Of a stretch of DNA of 64,000 nt, positions 21,942 through 35,093 are shown piece by piece. The notes beneath the pieces were generated by a model that searched no databases, was not told the origin of the DNA, and worked only from the letters and a program-made list of their open reading frames with translations. The position numbers and the translations under genes are program-made. The first letter of the stretch is position 1. Each line of letters begins with the position of its first letter. Source of the DNA: Serratia proteamaculans (GTDB taxonomy: Bacteria > Pseudomonadota > Gammaproteobacteria > Enterobacterales > Enterobacteriaceae); NCBI RefSeq assembly GCF_008830365.1, contig NZ_WBKI01000008.1, forward strand, positions 1 to 64,000, read 5' to 3'.

Positions 21942-23483
21942 ATGCAACTGAATTCCACCGAAATCAGCGAACTGATCAAGCAGCGCATTGCTCAGTTCAA
22001 TGTGGTGAGCGAAGCTCACAATGAAGGTACTATTGTTTCCGTCAGTGACGGGATCATCCGCGTACACGGTCTGGCCGAAGTTATGCAGGGCGAAATGATC
22101 GCGCTGCCAGGCAACCGTTATGCAATCGCATTGAACCTGGAGCGCGACTCCGTAGGTGCCGTGGTTATGGGTCCGTACGCGGATCTGGCCGAAGGCATGA
22201 AGGTAAAATGTACTGGCCGTATTCTGGAAGTTCCGGTTGGCCGTGGCCTGCTGGGCCGTGTAGTTAACACCCTGGGCGCACCTATCGACGGTAAAGGCCC
22301 GGTTGATAACGACGGTTTCTCCCCGGTTGAAGCTATTGCCCCTGGTGTTATCGAGCGTCAGTCCGTAGATCAGCCGGTTCAAACTGGCTACAAATCTGTT
22401 GACGCCATGATCCCAATCGGCCGTGGCCAGCGTGAGCTGGTGATCGGTGACCGTCAGACAGGTAAAACTGCACTGGCGATCGATGCGATCATCAACCAAC
22501 GCGATTCCGGCATCAAATGTGTTTACGTGGCTATCGGCCAGAAAGCGTCCACCATCGCTAACGTGGTGCGCAAACTGGAAGAGCACGGCGCACTGGCAAA
22601 CACCATCGTTGTGGTTGCTACCGCGTCCGAGTCCGCTGCACTGCAATACCTGGCGCCATATGCCGGTTGTGCGATGGGTGAATACTTCCGTGACCGCGGT
22701 GAAGATGCGCTGATTGTTTATGATGACCTGTCCAAACAGGCCGTTGCATACCGTCAGATCTCCCTGCTGCTTCGTCGTCCACCAGGTCGTGAAGCTTACC
22801 CAGGCGACGTATTCTACCTCCACTCCCGTTTGCTGGAGCGTGCTGCGCGTGTTAACGCCGACTACGTTGAAGCCTTCACCAAAGGTGAAGTCAAAGGCCA
22901 AACCGGTTCACTGACGGCTCTGCCGATCATTGAAACCCAGGCAGGTGACGTTTCCGCGTTCGTTCCGACCAACGTAATCTCGATTACCGATGGTCAGATC
23001 TTCCTGGAATCCAACCTGTTTAACTCCGGTATTCGTCCGGCAGTTAACCCGGGTATCTCCGTATCCCGTGTGGGCGGTGCAGCGCAAACCAAGATCATGA
23101 AAAAACTGTCCGGTGGTATTCGTACCGCGCTGGCACAGTACCGTGAACTGGCTGCGTTCTCTCAGTTCGCTTCCGATCTGGATGATGCGACCCGCAAACA
23201 GCTGAGCCACGGTCAGAAAGTGACCGAGCTGCTGAAACAGAAACAGTATGCGCCGATGTCCGTCGCACAACAGTCTCTGGTGCTGTTTGCCGCAGAACGT
23301 GGCTTCCTGAACGACGTTGAAGTCGCGAAAGTCGTGAGCTTCGAAGCCGCGCTGGTTGCTTACGCAGATCGCGAGCATGCCGAGTTGCTGAACCACATCA
23401 ACCAAACTGGCAATTTCAACGATGAGATCGAGGGCAAGCTGAAAGGCATCCTCGAGACCTTCAAGAAAACCCAGTCCTGGTAA
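21942..23483 (+). CDS. atpA: ATP synthase F1 subunit alpha
   Basis: 513 residues, equal to E. coli. P-loop GDRQTGKT at 169-176 binds non-catalytic nucleotide; the family signature [17 protein letters not shown] is present and the arginine finger lies in this region. It alternates with beta in the F1 head. Confidence 0.98.
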   Translation: MQLNSTEISELIKQRIAQFNVVSEAHNEGTIVSVSDGIIRVHGLAEVMQGEMIALPGNRYAIALNLERDSVGAVVMGPYADLAEGMKVKCTGRILEVPVGRGLLGRVVNTLGAPIDGKGPVDNDGFSPVEAIAPGVIERQSVDQPVQTGYKSVDAMIPIGRGQRELVIGDRQTGKTALAIDAIINQRDSGIKCVYVAIGQKASTIANVVRKLEEHGALANTIVVVATASESAALQYLAPYAGCAMGEYFRDRGEDALIVYDDLSKQAVAYRQISLLLRRPPGREAYPGDVFYLHSRLLERAARVNADYVEAFTKGEVKGQTGSLTALPIIETQAGDVSAFVPTNVISITDGQIFLESNLFNSGIRPAVNPGISVSRVGGAAQTKIMKKLSGGIRTALAQYRELAAFSQFASDLDDATRKQLSHGQKVTELLKQKQYAPMSVAQQSLVLFAAERGFLNDVEVAKVVSFEAALVAYADREHAELLNHINQTGNFNDEIEGKLKGILETFKKTQSW

Positions 23484-23490
23484 CGCTCAG

Positions 23491-23518
23491 CGGCCTGCAG
23501 TTGTAAGACAGCAGGCCG
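23491..23518 (+). other. Intercistronic hairpin between atpA and atpG
   Basis: Perfect eight-base arms CGGCCTGC (23491-23498) and GCAGGCCG (23511-23518) in the 58-base gap. No U-run follows. It may slow exonucleases or tune translation, since F1 needs three alpha per gamma. Confidence 0.5.
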
Positions 23519-23541
23519 TCTGGCAATGAGGAGAAGCAGAC

Positions 23542-24405
23542 ATGGCCGGCGCAAAAGAGATACGTAGTAAGATCGCGAGCGTGCAAAACACGCAAAAGAT
23601 CACTAAAGCGATGGAAATGGTCGCCGCCTCCAAGATGCGTAAATCGCAGGAACGCATGGCGGCCAGCCGTCCTTATGCAGAGACCATGCGCAAAGTGATT
23701 GGTCACCTTGCGTTAGGTAATCTGGAATATAAGCACCCGTACCTGGATGAGCGTGATGTTAAGCGCGTCGGGTATCTGGTGGTGTCTACTGACCGTGGTC
23801 TCTGTGGTGGCTTGAACATTAACCTGTTCAAGCGGCTGTTGTCAGAGATGAAAGGCTGGTCCGAAAAAGGTGTCGAAACTGATTTGGCACTGATTGGCTC
23901 TAAAGCGGCTTCTTTCTTTGGTTCCGTGGGCGGCAACGTGGTTGCCCAGGTTACCGGCATGGGGGATAACCCTTCCCTGTCGGAGCTGATCGGCCCGGTG
24001 AAAGTGATGCTGCAAGCCTACGACGAAGGTCGTTTGGACAAGCTGTACATTGTCAGTAACAAATTTATCAATACGATGTCCCAAGAACCACAGATCGTTC
24101 AGCTGCTGCCGTTGCCGCCTGCCGATGACGGTGAGCTGAAGAAAAAATCTTGGGATTACCTGTATGAACCCGATCCAAAAGTGCTGCTTGATACCTTGCT
24201 GCGCCGCTATGTGGAATCTCAGGTTTATCAGGGCGTCGTGGAAAACCTGGCCAGCGAGCAGGCCGCACGAATGGTAGCGATGAAAGCCGCAACCGATAAC
24301 GGCGGTAGCCTGATCAAAGAGCTGCAGTTGGTATACAACAAGGCTCGTCAGGCCAGCATCACTCAGGAACTCACCGAGATCGTTTCGGGAGCCTCCGCGG
24401 TTTAA
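23542..24405 (+). CDS. atpG: ATP synthase F1 subunit gamma
   Basis: 287 residues. The N-terminal helix [21 protein letters not shown] and the C-terminal [14 protein letters not shown] form the coiled-coil rotor shaft; [10 protein letters not shown] is the conserved Rossmann-like region. RBS GAGGAG is before the ATG. Confidence 0.97.
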   Translation: MAGAKEIRSKIASVQNTQKITKAMEMVAASKMRKSQERMAASRPYAETMRKVIGHLALGNLEYKHPYLDERDVKRVGYLVVSTDRGLCGGLNINLFKRLLSEMKGWSEKGVETDLALIGSKAASFFGSVGGNVVAQVTGMGDNPSLSELIGPVKVMLQAYDEGRLDKLYIVSNKFINTMSQEPQIVQLLPLPPADDGELKKKSWDYLYEPDPKVLLDTLLRRYVESQVYQGVVENLASEQAARMVAMKAATDNGGSLIKELQLVYNKARQASITQELTEIVSGASAV

Positions 24406-24410
24406 GCTAG

Positions 24411-25820
<1,410 letters not shown>

Positions 25821-25840
25821 CGTCTTGAGAGGAGGGTGAT

Positions 25841-26260
25841 ATGGCTATGACTTACCATCTGGATGTAGTCAGCGCGGAAAAACACATGTTTTCCGGCCTG
25901 GTGCAAAAGATCCAGGTGACAGGTAGCGAAGGCGAACTGGGGATTTTCCCTGGCCATGCGCCGCTGCTGACTGCCATCAAGCCTGGCATGGTGCGTATTG
26001 TTAAACAACACGGTGAAGAAGAGTTCATCTACCTGTCCGGCGGTATCCTTGAGGTACAACCGAGCGTGGTCACCGTGCTGGCTGACACTGCTATCCGTGG
26101 AACGGACCTCGACGAAGCGAGAGCGCTGGAAGCTAAGCGTAAAGCTGAAGAGCATATCAGCAGCTCTCATGGCGATGTCGACTATGCTCAGGCATCTGCA
26201 GAACTGGCGAAAGCGATCGCGAAACTGCGCGTTATCGAGCTCACCAGAAGATCGATGTAA
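25841..26260 (+). CDS. atpC: ATP synthase F1 subunit epsilon
   Basis: 139 residues. An N-terminal beta-sandwich ([35 protein letters not shown]) is followed by two C-terminal helices that can insert into F1 and inhibit ATP hydrolysis. AGGAGGGTG precedes the start. Last gene of the operon, closed by a terminator. Confidence 0.97.
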   Translation: MAMTYHLDVVSAEKHMFSGLVQKIQVTGSEGELGIFPGHAPLLTAIKPGMVRIVKQHGEEEFIYLSGGILEVQPSVVTVLADTAIRGTDLDEARALEAKRKAEEHISSSHGDVDYAQASAELAKAIAKLRVIELTRRSM

Positions 26261-26295
26261 TATTTTGGCGCGTGTATAACGCAACCAAAATTAAG

Positions 26296-26324
26296 AAAGC
26301 GGCCTATTGGGTCGCTTTTTTTTT
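26296..26324 (+). terminator. Terminator of the atp operon
   Basis: Stem AAAGCG (26296-26301)/CGCTTT (26313-26318) with inner CC/GG pairs, followed by a run of T to 26324. Textbook intrinsic terminator 36 bases after atpC. Confidence 0.88.
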
Positions 26325-26556
26325 GCTTTAAAATAAGCGTTTCAGTCCGGCGAGTATGGTGATGTATAACCCCCCGTTGGGGCTGAAAATGTCTCCGATC
26401 GCCGACAGTTCTGCCCACTGCCGGGTTATGTGAGTGTTAATTGCTGTGTGCCTAGTGCCCCATGGCCTACACTGGGTTCGTGCAGAGAAATATGTAGTAA
26501 TATCGTCACTAAAGGGTTCTACTTTCGTCTATCAAAATGGAGTTATCAGGTTGCTT

Positions 26557-27927
26557 ATGTCGAACAGCGCAATGAGTGTGGTGATCCTCGCCGCGGGCAA
26601 GGGAACACGCATGTATTCCGATCTTCCCAAGGTATTACATCCGTTGGCCGGCAAGCCGATGGTGCAGCACGTCATTGATGCCGCGATGAAACTGGGCGCG
26701 AAAAACGTCCATCTGGTGTATGGCCATGGCGGCGATCTGCTGAAAAACACCCTGACCGACGGCGCACTCAACTGGGTGCTGCAGGCCGAGCAATTGGGTA
26801 CCGGCCATGCCATGCAGCAGGCGGCACCGCATTTTGCCGATGATGAAGACGTGCTGATGCTGTACGGCGACGTCCCGCTGATTTCTGTCGATACTTTGCA
26901 GCGTCTGATGGCCGCGAAGCCACAGGGCGGCATTGGCCTGCTGACGGTGAAGCTGGCTGACCCGAGCGGCTACGGGCGTATCGTGCGTGAGAACGACCAG
27001 GTGGTGGGCATTGTTGAGCACAAGGATGCTAGCGAAATCCAGCGCCAGATTAATGAAATCAACACCGGTATCCTGGTGGCTAACGGGCGCGATCTGAAGC
27101 GCTGGTTGGGAATGCTGAACAACGACAATGCACAGGGTGAGTTTTACATCACCGATATCATTGCGCTGGCCCATGCCGACGGCAAGAAAATTGAAGCCGT
27201 GCATCCGTCACGCCTGAGCGAAGTGGAAGGTGTGAATAACCGCCTGCAACTGTCGCGGCTTGAGCGCATCTACCAGGCAGAACAGTCTGAAAAATTGCTG
27301 TTGGCTGGCGTTATGCTGCTGGATCCGGCGCGTTTTGACCTGCGCGGGGAACTTGTCCACGGTCGCGACATCTCTATTGATGCCAACGTGATTATTGAAG
27401 GCACAGTTAAGCTGGGGGATCGAGTGAAAATCGGTGCCGGCTGCGTGCTGAAAAACTGTGTGATCGGTGATGACTGCGAAATCAGTCCGTACAGCGTGCT
27501 GGAAGATGCCGTGCTGGCAGCGGAATGCACCGTGGGTCCTTTTGCCCGCTTGCGTCCGGGTGCTGAACTGGCAGTGGGTGCCCATGTGGGCAACTTCGTC
27601 GAAATGAAAAAGGCGCGTTTGGGTAAAGGGTCCAAAGCGGGTCATCTAAGCTACCTGGGTGATGCCGAGATTGGCGACGATGTGAATATCGGTGCCGGTA
27701 CCATCACCTGTAACTATGATGGCGCCAACAAGCATAAAACCATCATCGGCGATGGTGTGTTTGTCGGTTCCGACACCCAGCTGGTGGCACCTGTGTCCGT
27801 CGGCAAAGGCTCTACCATCGCCGCCGGTACTACTGTGACCCGTGATATCGGCGAAGACGAACTGGTGCTGAGCCGCGTCAAGCAGGTGCACATTCAGGGT
27901 TGGCAGCGCCCGGTCAAGAAGAAGTAA
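26557..27927 (+). CDS. glmU: Bifunctional GlmU: N-acetylglucosamine-1-phosphate uridyltransferase / glucosamine-1-phosphate acetyltransferase
   Basis: 456 residues from the ATG at 26557 (CAGG upstream), equal to E. coli; 41 upstream in-frame codons are excluded because they are not family-like. The N-terminal pyrophosphorylase carries [20 protein letters not shown]; the C-terminal left-handed beta-helix shows hexapeptide repeats from about residue 250 and the motif [14 protein letters not shown]. It makes UDP-GlcNAc for peptidoglycan and LPS. It pairs with glmS downstream, as in E. coli where both are on one processed transcript. Confidence 0.96.
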   Translation: MSNSAMSVVILAAGKGTRMYSDLPKVLHPLAGKPMVQHVIDAAMKLGAKNVHLVYGHGGDLLKNTLTDGALNWVLQAEQLGTGHAMQQAAPHFADDEDVLMLYGDVPLISVDTLQRLMAAKPQGGIGLLTVKLADPSGYGRIVRENDQVVGIVEHKDASEIQRQINEINTGILVANGRDLKRWLGMLNNDNAQGEFYITDIIALAHADGKKIEAVHPSRLSEVEGVNNRLQLSRLERIYQAEQSEKLLLAGVMLLDPARFDLRGELVHGRDISIDANVIIEGTVKLGDRVKIGAGCVLKNCVIGDDCEISPYSVLEDAVLAAECTVGPFARLRPGAELAVGAHVGNFVEMKKARLGKGSKAGHLSYLGDAEIGDDVNIGAGTITCNYDGANKHKTIIGDGVFVGSDTQLVAPVSVGKGSTIAAGTTVTRDIGEDELVLSRVKQVHIQGWQRPVKKK

Positions 27928-27992
27928 CTAGTGTGTTTTTCGTTGGGTTCTGCTTACGAGCCCAATACAAAACATAAAAGTCCTCAATAGAT

Positions 27993-28091
27993 TTTGAGCT
28001 GCTGCTAGGCGGTAAGAGAGTGAATTCCCAGGAGCTTAGTTCACTAAGTGACTGGGATGAGCACTCGCAGCCAACAACGCAGCAGCTCGAA
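27993..28091. repeat. 99-bp imperfect-palindrome repeat, copy 1 (glmU-glmS gap)
   Basis: Terminal inverted repeat TTTGAGCTGCTGC (27993-28005) / GCAGCAGCTCGAA (28079-28091), one mismatch. Inside is a second inverted pair TCCCAG/CTGGGA, and CTTAG-TTCA-CTAAG at the apex. It aligns without gaps to the copy at 55490-55588, with about 74 of 99 identical positions by hand count and paired base changes that keep the stems. No coding capacity. Probably a non-autonomous MITE-like element; I recall similar sequences in Serratia and Yersinia genomes. Confidence 0.85.
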
Positions 28092-28169
28092 AGATGAAGA
28101 GGATAATCCCCATTCTCTACAGGCTCGGGGACGCACGGTAAAAACCGGCAAAATCAGGTCAAGACATCG

Positions 28170-28190
28170 AAAGCGCCCCGAAAGGCGTTT
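28170..28190 (+). promoter_or_regulatory. Hairpin in the glmS leader
   Basis: Stem AAGCGCC/GGCGTTT (28171-28177 with 28184-28190) ends just before the GGA of the ribosome-binding site (about 28195) and 18 bases before the glmS ATG. In E. coli this part of the glmUS message is where GlmZ small RNA opens an inhibitory structure. A related role here is inference only. Confidence 0.4.
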
Positions 28191-28207
28191 AATTAGGAAT
28201 ACAACTG

Positions 28208-30037
28208 ATGTGTGGAATTGTAGGCGCAGTAGCGCAACGTGATATTGCAGAGATTCTGTTGGAAGGGCTACGCCGCCTTGAATACCGTGGCTACGACTCA
28301 GCCGGTTTGGCGGTGGTGGATGCCGAAGGTAACGTCAGCCGTTTACGTCGCGTGGGCAAAGTTAACAAACTGGCCGAAGCCGCTGAACAACATGAATTGC
28401 ATGGGGGCACCGGTATTGCTCACACCCGCTGGGCAACGCACGGTGAACCTACCGAAGCTAACGCGCACCCGCATGTTTCTGATTACATTACGGTGGTGCA
28501 TAACGGCATCATCGAAAACCACGAACCGCTGCGTGAACTGCTGATTGAACGCGGTTATCACTTCAGCTCTGAAACCGACACCGAGGTGATTGCTCATCTG
28601 GTGCATTGGGAACAGCGCCAGGGCGGTACCTTGCTGGAGGTGGTTCAACGGGTGATCCCTCAGTTGCGTGGCGCATACGGCACCGTGGTGATGGACAGCC
28701 GCGACCCTAGCGTGCTGGTGGCTGCGCGCTCTGGCAGCCCGCTGGTTATCGGCCGTGGCGTGGGCGAAAACTTCCTGGCTTCCGATCAACTGGCGCTGTT
28801 GCCGGTAACCCGTCGCTTTATCTTCCTGGAAGAAGGTGACGTGGTGGAGATGACTCGCCGCACCGTCAACATTTTCGATAAGCAGGGCAACGCCGTTGAG
28901 CGTCCTGAAATTGAATCCCAGGTGCAGTACGACGCCGGTGACAAAGGCGCCTACCGTCACTACATGCAAAAAGAGATCTACGAACAGCCACTGGCGCTGA
29001 AGAACACCCTGGAAGGGCGTTTCAGCCAGGGCAAAATCAACCTGAGCGAGCTGGGCCCGCGTGCCGACGAACTGTTGGCGAAGGTGCAGCACGTGCAAAT
29101 CATTGCCTGTGGGACCTCTTACCACTCCGGCATGGTTGCCCGCTATTGGTTCGAATCGCTGGCCGGCGTGCCTTGCGACGTGGAGATCGCGTCAGAATTC
29201 CGTTATCGCAAATCTGCCGTACGTCCGGGCAGCCTGATCATTACCTTGTCGCAATCCGGTGAAACCGCCGATACCTTGGCGGCACTGCGCCTGTCGAAGG
29301 AACTGGGTTATCTCGGTTCGTTGGCGGTGTGTAACGTGGCCGGTTCTTCACTGGTGCGTGAATCCGATCTGGCGCTGATGACCAAGGCCGGTACCGAAAT
29401 CGGTGTGGCTTCCACCAAAGCTTTTACCACCCAGCTTGCGGTGCTGTTGATGCTGGTGGCGCGTTTGGGCCGACTGAAAGGTATGGCGGAAAGCGTTGAG
29501 CATGAAATCGTGCACGGCCTGCAGGCGTTGCCGGCGCGTATCGAACAGATGCTATCGCTGGATAAAAGCATTGAAGCGCTGGCGGAAGGCTTCTCCGACA
29601 AGCATCACGCACTGTTCCTTGGCCGTGGCGATCAGTACCCGATCGCGATGGAAGGGGCGCTGAAGCTGAAAGAGATCTCCTACATTCACGCTGAGGCCTA
29701 TGCGGCCGGTGAACTGAAGCATGGCCCGCTGGCGTTGATCGATGCCGATATGCCGGTGATTGTGGTGGCGCCGAATAACGAACTGTTGGAAAAGCTGAAG
29801 TCCAACATTGAAGAAGTGCGCGCACGCGGTGGTCAGTTGTACGTGTTCGCCGATCAGGATGCCGGCTTTGTCAGCAGCGAAGGCATGACCATCATCCCGT
29901 TACCGCACGTTGAAGAAATCGTGGCCCCGATCTTCTACACCGTGCCGTTGCAGCTACTGTCTTACCACGTGGCGCTGATCAAAGGCACCGACGTTGACCA
30001 GCCGCGTAACCTGGCGAAGTCTGTCACGGTAGAGTAA
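28208..30037 (+). CDS. glmS: Glutamine--fructose-6-phosphate aminotransferase GlmS
   Basis: 609 residues. After Met removal, Cys is the N-terminal nucleophile (CGIVGAV) of the glutaminase domain (about 1-240), with [11 protein letters not shown]-type motif HTRWATHG; two SIS isomerase domains follow ([17 protein letters not shown] and [21 protein letters not shown]). It makes glucosamine 6-phosphate, which feeds GlmM and GlmU. C-terminal [11 protein letters not shown] is the family end. It lies 280 bases after glmU with a repeat element between. Confidence 0.97.
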   Translation: MCGIVGAVAQRDIAEILLEGLRRLEYRGYDSAGLAVVDAEGNVSRLRRVGKVNKLAEAAEQHELHGGTGIAHTRWATHGEPTEANAHPHVSDYITVVHNGIIENHEPLRELLIERGYHFSSETDTEVIAHLVHWEQRQGGTLLEVVQRVIPQLRGAYGTVVMDSRDPSVLVAARSGSPLVIGRGVGENFLASDQLALLPVTRRFIFLEEGDVVEMTRRTVNIFDKQGNAVERPEIESQVQYDAGDKGAYRHYMQKEIYEQPLALKNTLEGRFSQGKINLSELGPRADELLAKVQHVQIIACGTSYHSGMVARYWFESLAGVPCDVEIASEFRYRKSAVRPGSLIITLSQSGETADTLAALRLSKELGYLGSLAVCNVAGSSLVRESDLALMTKAGTEIGVASTKAFTTQLAVLLMLVARLGRLKGMAESVEHEIVHGLQALPARIEQMLSLDKSIEALAEGFSDKHHALFLGRGDQYPIAMEGALKLKEISYIHAEAYAAGELKHGPLALIDADMPVIVVAPNNELLEKLKSNIEEVRARGGQLYVFADQDAGFVSSEGMTIIPLPHVEEIVAPIFYTVPLQLLSYHVALIKGTDVDQPRNLAKSVTVE

Positions 30038-30056
30038 CTCGCTTCTGTTAGCCTCT

Positions 30057-30084
30057 AAAAGCCGGCCGCTGTGCCGGCTTTTTT
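30057..30084 (+). terminator. Terminator of glmS
   Basis: Arms AAGCCGGC (30059-30066) and GCCGGCTT (30073-30080) with a six-base loop, then a T-run to 30084. Confidence 0.9.
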
Positions 30085-30243
30085 CATGGCTGTAGCAAAT
30101 ATGACAATGGTGCGACAACAGGGATAAAAGTTGTCATATTCAAGCGGATAGGTGAGATGAGAAGGTTTTTTTATTGATTAATTACTGAGTGTTTTTATCT
30201 TTAACTGGCTGATTTTAAATACATACTCATCACAGCGCTCGCA

Positions 30244-30298
30244 CTGTAATATAACTGTCATATTTCGTACATTTTACTGTCACCAAACTGTCCTATTT
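30244..30298 (+). promoter_or_regulatory. PhoB-binding pho boxes upstream of pstS
   Basis: Five consecutive 11-base units starting at 30244, 30255, 30266, 30277 and 30288; four begin with CTGT (CTGTAATATAA, CTGTCATATTT, CTGTCACCAAA, CTGTCCTATTT) and the third is degenerate (CGTACATTTTA). This is the tandem pho-box pattern of E. coli pstS. The -10 region probably lies near 30312. It predicts strong induction by PhoB when phosphate is scarce. The rest of the 335-base glmS-pstS gap is AT-rich with nothing else evident. Confidence 0.9.
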
Positions 30299-30372
30299 TC
30301 CCTCCTGCAGCAATACTTACTCTGATGAAAACGACTTGAAGTCGATTTTTGAATATCCCATTAGGAGGGATT

Positions 30373-31413
30373 ATGAAACTGATGCGTACCACCGTCGCCA
30401 GTATTGTGGCAGCGACTTTCTCCCTGACCGCCGTGTCCGCGTTCGCTGCTGCTAGCCTGACCGGTGCAGGTGCGACATTCCCCGCTCCGGTTTATGCCAA
30501 GTGGGCAGATTCTTATCAGAAAGAAACCGGCAACAAAGTTAACTATCAGGGCATCGGCTCTTCTGGTGGCGTGAAGCAAATCATCGCCAATACCGTTGAC
30601 TTTGGGGCTTCTGATGCACCTTTGACTGACGAAAAACTGGCAGCTGATGGCCTGTTCCAGTTCCCTACCGTGATCGGTGGTGTGGTACTGGCAGTTAACA
30701 TCCCGGGCATCAAATCCGGCGAACTGACCCTGGACGGCAAAACCCTGGGCGACATCTACCTGGGTAACGTGAAAAAATGGAATGATCCGGCGATCACCAA
30801 GCTGAACCCAGGCGTTAAATTGCCGGATCAGAACATTGCCGTTGTGCGTCGTGCTGATGGTTCAGGCACCTCGTTCGTGTTCACCAGCTACCTGTCTAAA
30901 GCCAACGCACAGTGGAAAGAGAAAATCGGCGCAGGCTCTACCGTTAACTGGCCAACCGGTCTGGGCGGCAAGGGTAACGACGGCATCGCGGCCTTCGTAC
31001 AGCGTCTGCCAGGTTCTATCGGCTACGTTGAATATGCTTACGCCAAGCAGAATAACCTGGCTTACACCAAGCTGATTTCTGCCGATGGCAAAGCGGTTAG
31101 CCCAACCGAAGAGAGCTTCAGCGCGGCGGCTAAAGGCGTGGACTGGAGCAAAACCTTCGCACAGGACCTGACTGACCAGAAAGGCGACAACGCCTGGCCA
31201 ATCACTTCCACCACCTTCATCCTGGTGCACAAAGAGCAGAAAAACCCGGTTCAGGGCACCGAAGTGCTGAAGTTCTTTGACTGGGCGTACAAAACGGGCG
31301 CCAAGCAGGCTAATGACCTGGATTATGCCACTCTGCCGAACGAAGTGATCGAGCAGGTGCGTGCAGCATGGAAAACCAACGTAAAAGACAGTTCCGGTAA
31401 AGCGCTGTACTAA
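30373..31413 (+). CDS. pstS: Phosphate ABC transporter binding protein PstS
   Basis: 346 residues from the ATG at 30373, which has TAGGAGGG upstream; the eight codons before it include the ribosome-binding site and are excluded. The signal peptide is residues 1-25 (cleavage after SAFA). The phosphate-binding loops [19 protein letters not shown] and [11 protein letters not shown] are conserved. Periplasmic high-affinity phosphate receptor, first gene of pstSCAB-phoU under pho boxes. Confidence 0.97.
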   Translation: MKLMRTTVASIVAATFSLTAVSAFAAASLTGAGATFPAPVYAKWADSYQKETGNKVNYQGIGSSGGVKQIIANTVDFGASDAPLTDEKLAADGLFQFPTVIGGVVLAVNIPGIKSGELTLDGKTLGDIYLGNVKKWNDPAITKLNPGVKLPDQNIAVVRRADGSGTSFVFTSYLSKANAQWKEKIGAGSTVNWPTGLGGKGNDGIAAFVQRLPGSIGYVEYAYAKQNNLAYTKLISADGKAVSPTEESFSAAAKGVDWSKTFAQDLTDQKGDNAWPITSTTFILVHKEQKNPVQGTEVLKFFDWAYKTGAKQANDLDYATLPNEVIEQVRAAWKTNVKDSSGKALY

Positions 31414-31420
31414 CAACGCA

Positions 31421-31444
31421 GGGGCGCGTGATCCAACGCGCCCC
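31421..31444 (+). other. Hairpin between pstS and pstC (likely attenuator)
   Basis: Perfect eight-base GC arms GGGGCGCG (31421-31428) and CGCGCCCC (31437-31444), followed six bases later by TTTTT. It could end most transcripts after pstS or protect its 3' end, giving more binding protein than permease. Confidence 0.65.
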
Positions 31445-31505
31445 ACTCAGTTTTTCAGGGTCTGACCTATGTTGGGCCTGCCAGGGTTAAAACAGAGAGT
31501 GATCT

Positions 31506-32462
31506 ATGGCTGAGTACAAGCCGACCATTAAAGCACCGAGTAAAAATGGTGACGTCATCTTCAGCGCGCTGGTTAAACTGGCAGCGCTGATTACCCTATT
31601 GTTGCTGGGCGGCATTATTGTTTCACTGATCTTCGCCTCCTGGCCGAGCATCCAGAAATTCGGTTTCTCCTTCCTGTGGACCAAAGAGTGGGACGCGCCT
31701 GCCGAGCAGTTCGGTGCGCTGGTGCCTATCTACGGCACCGTGGTCACCTCGTTGATTGCACTGATTATCGCCGTGCCCGTCAGCTTTGGTATTGCGCTAT
31801 TCCTGACCGAGCTGGCGCCAAACTGGCTGCGACGCCCACTGGGCATCGCTATTGAATTGCTGGCGGCGATCCCGAGCATCGTTTACGGCATGTGGGGCCT
31901 GTTCGTGTTCGCCCCGCTGTTTGCCGAATATTTCCAGACTCCGGTTGGCGATGTGCTGTCCGGCATTCCGATTGTCGGTGAGCTGTTCTCTGGCCCGGCG
32001 TTCGGTATTGGTATTCTGGCTGCCGGGGTGATCCTGGCGATTATGATTATTCCTTACATCGCTGCCGTAATGCGCGACGTGTTCGAACAGACCCCGGTGA
32101 TGATGAAAGAGTCGGCCTACGGCATCGGCTGCACCACCTGGGAAGTGATCTGGCGTATCGTGCTGCCGTTTACCAAGAATGGCGTGATCGGCGGTGTGAT
32201 GCTGGGGTTGGGCCGTGCGCTGGGGGAAACCATGGCGGTGACCTTCATCATCGGTAACACCTACCAGCTCGACAGCGTCTCACTGTATATGCCGGGCAAC
32301 AGTATCACCTCTGCGCTGGCCAACGAATTCGCCGAAGCGGAATCTGGGGTACACACCGCAGCGTTGATGGAACTGGGGCTGATTCTGTTTGTTATCACCT
32401 TTATCGTCCTGGCGCTGTCGAAGTTGATGGTCATGCGTCTGGCCAAGAAGGAGGGACGCTAA
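31506..32462 (+). CDS. pstC: Phosphate ABC transporter permease PstC
   Basis: 318 residues, six membrane helices, BPD_transp_1 family. The EAA loop lies around [20 protein letters not shown]. It pairs with PstA to form the phosphate channel. pstA starts 1 base after its stop. Confidence 0.96.
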   Translation: MAEYKPTIKAPSKNGDVIFSALVKLAALITLLLLGGIIVSLIFASWPSIQKFGFSFLWTKEWDAPAEQFGALVPIYGTVVTSLIALIIAVPVSFGIALFLTELAPNWLRRPLGIAIELLAAIPSIVYGMWGLFVFAPLFAEYFQTPVGDVLSGIPIVGELFSGPAFGIGILAAGVILAIMIIPYIAAVMRDVFEQTPVMMKESAYGIGCTTWEVIWRIVLPFTKNGVIGGVMLGLGRALGETMAVTFIIGNTYQLDSVSLYMPGNSITSALANEFAEAESGVHTAALMELGLILFVITFIVLALSKLMVMRLAKKEGR

Positions 32463-32463
32463 C

Positions 32464-33354
32464 GTGGCGACTATGGAAATGCAAAACAACCTGGCGCTGT
32501 TGGAAAGCCGTCGCAAAATGCAGGCCTGGCGTCGTCAGAAAAACCGACTGGCGCTGTTCATGTCGATGGCGACCATGGTGTTTGGCTTGTTCTGGCTGGT
32601 GTGGATCTTGTTCTCCACGGTGACCAAAGGCATCGACGGAATGTCGCTGGCGTTGTTCACCGAAATGACACCACCACCGAACACTGCCGGCGGCGGGCTG
32701 GCTAACGCTATCGCCGGTAGCGGGTTATTGATCATGTGGGCGACGATATTCGGCACGCCGCTGGGCATCATGGCCGGCATTTACCTGGCGGAATACGGCC
32801 GTAAATCCTGGCTGGCGGAAATCATCCGTTTTATTAACGACATTCTGTTATCGGCACCGTCGATCGTCGTGGGCCTGTTTGTGTACACCATTGTGGTGGC
32901 GAAGATGCAGCACTTCTCCGGCTGGGCTGGGATCATTGCACTGGCGTTGTTGCAGGTGCCGATCGTGATCCGTACCACCGAAAACATGCTGAAACTGGTG
33001 CCGGATACGCTGCGTGAGGCGGCTTACGCGCTGGGTACGCCGAAATGGCGCATGATTTCTGCCATCACGTTGAAGGCCTCGGTTTCCGGCATTATCACCG
33101 GCGTGCTGCTGGCGATTGCACGTATCGCCGGGGAAACCGCACCGCTGCTGTTTACCTCGCTGTCGAATCAGTTCTGGAGCACCGACCTGATGCAGCCGAT
33201 CGCCAACCTGCCGGTGACCATTTTCAAATTCGCCATGAGCCCGTTCGCCGAATGGCAAGAACTGGCCTGGGCCGGGGTGCTGTTGATTACCCTGTGTGTA
33301 CTGGTACTGAATATCTTGGCGCGTGTAGTTTTCGCCAAGCAAAAGCATTCATAA
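32464..33354 (+). CDS. pstA: Phosphate ABC transporter permease PstA
   Basis: 296 residues with a GTG start at 32464, one base after the pstC stop; length equals E. coli. The EAA loop is [21 protein letters not shown]. Six helices are evident after a charged N-terminal segment. Translational coupling to pstC is likely. Confidence 0.95.
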   Translation: MATMEMQNNLALLESRRKMQAWRRQKNRLALFMSMATMVFGLFWLVWILFSTVTKGIDGMSLALFTEMTPPPNTAGGGLANAIAGSGLLIMWATIFGTPLGIMAGIYLAEYGRKSWLAEIIRFINDILLSAPSIVVGLFVYTIVVAKMQHFSGWAGIIALALLQVPIVIRTTENMLKLVPDTLREAAYALGTPKWRMISAITLKASVSGIITGVLLAIARIAGETAPLLFTSLSNQFWSTDLMQPIANLPVTIFKFAMSPFAEWQELAWAGVLLITLCVLVLNILARVVFAKQKHS

Positions 33355-34179
<825 letters not shown>

Positions 34180-34190
34180 TAGGATGCATC

Positions 34191-34925
34191 ATGGATAACC
34201 TGAATTTAAATAAACACATTTCCGGCCAGTTCAACGCAGAACTTGAGCACATCCGCACCCAGGTGTTGACCATGGGCGGGCTGGTGGAGCAGCAACTGAC
34301 CGACGCCATTACCGCGATGCACAACCAGGACGGTGAATTGGCCAAGCGGGTGATCGAAGGCGACGCCAAGGTCAACATGATGGAAGTGGCGATCGACGAG
34401 GCCTGCGTGCGGATCATTGCCAAACGCCAGCCGACCGCCAGCGACCTGCGCCTGGTGATGGCGATCATCAAAACCATCTCCGAGCTGGAGCGTATCGGCG
34501 ACGTGGCGGACAAAATCTGCCGCACCGCGCTGGAAAAGTTCTCGCACCAGCACCAGCCACTGTTGGTCAGTCTGGAGTCGCTGGGCCGCCATACCGTGCA
34601 GATGCTGCACGACGTGCTGGACGCTTTCGCGCGTATGGATCTGGATGAAGCGATCCGAATTTACCGCGAAGACAGAAAGGTCGACCAGGAATATGAAGGC
34701 ATCGTGCGTCAGTTGATGACTTACATGATGGAAGACACACGTACCATTCCCAGCGTGCTGACTGCGTTGTTCTGCGCCCGTTCGATCGAGCGTATCGGAG
34801 ATCGTTGCCAGAACATTTGCGAATTTATCTTCTACTTCGTCAAAGGTCAGGACTTCCGTCATATTGGCGGCGATGCGCTGGAAAAGCTGTTGTCGTCCGA
34901 CGGTAAAGACGAGAAAAAAGAGTAA
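34191..34925 (+). CDS. phoU: Phosphate signalling regulator PhoU
   Basis: 244 residues from the ATG at 34191 (AGGATGC upstream). Two repeated three-helix bundles carry the metal-binding E(D)xxxD motifs ([12 protein letters not shown] and [12 protein letters not shown]). It represses PhoR/PhoB signalling when phosphate is ample. Starts 11 bases after pstB; a terminator follows. Confidence 0.96.
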   Translation: MDNLNLNKHISGQFNAELEHIRTQVLTMGGLVEQQLTDAITAMHNQDGELAKRVIEGDAKVNMMEVAIDEACVRIIAKRQPTASDLRLVMAIIKTISELERIGDVADKICRTALEKFSHQHQPLLVSLESLGRHTVQMLHDVLDAFARMDLDEAIRIYREDRKVDQEYEGIVRQLMTYMMEDTRTIPSVLTALFCARSIERIGDRCQNICEFIFYFVKGQDFRHIGGDALEKLLSSDGKDEKKE

Positions 34926-34947
34926 TTCTCCCCACGAGTTACCCTCC

Positions 34948-34971
34948 AAAGGCGCAGAAAACTGCGCCTTT
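34948..34971 (+). terminator. Terminator of the pst-phoU operon
   Basis: Ten-base perfect arms AAAGGCGCAG (34948-34957) and CTGCGCCTTT (34962-34971), loop AAAA. The T-run is short (TTTATG). Confidence 0.8.
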
Positions 34972-35093
34972 ATGCTGTTTAAAACCCCTAAAGACAAAAA
35001 GGTTATAAATATAGCTTTTTATATTATTTCCTGACCTAAGTGGGTCTTGCTAGCGTAGCAGCCAGCAGGACATCAACCCCTTAGGAGCAACTC

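Noticed and set aside
21897-22901. Long minus-strand open frame opposite atpA (about 334 codons)
   Set aside because: It mirrors the strongly biased codons of atpA, has no family-like motifs or ribosome-binding site, and atpA itself is certain.
26434-26556. N-terminal extension of glmU (41 extra codons)
   Set aside because: The extension is not family-like and a ribosome-binding site lies before the ATG at 26557, which restores the normal length.
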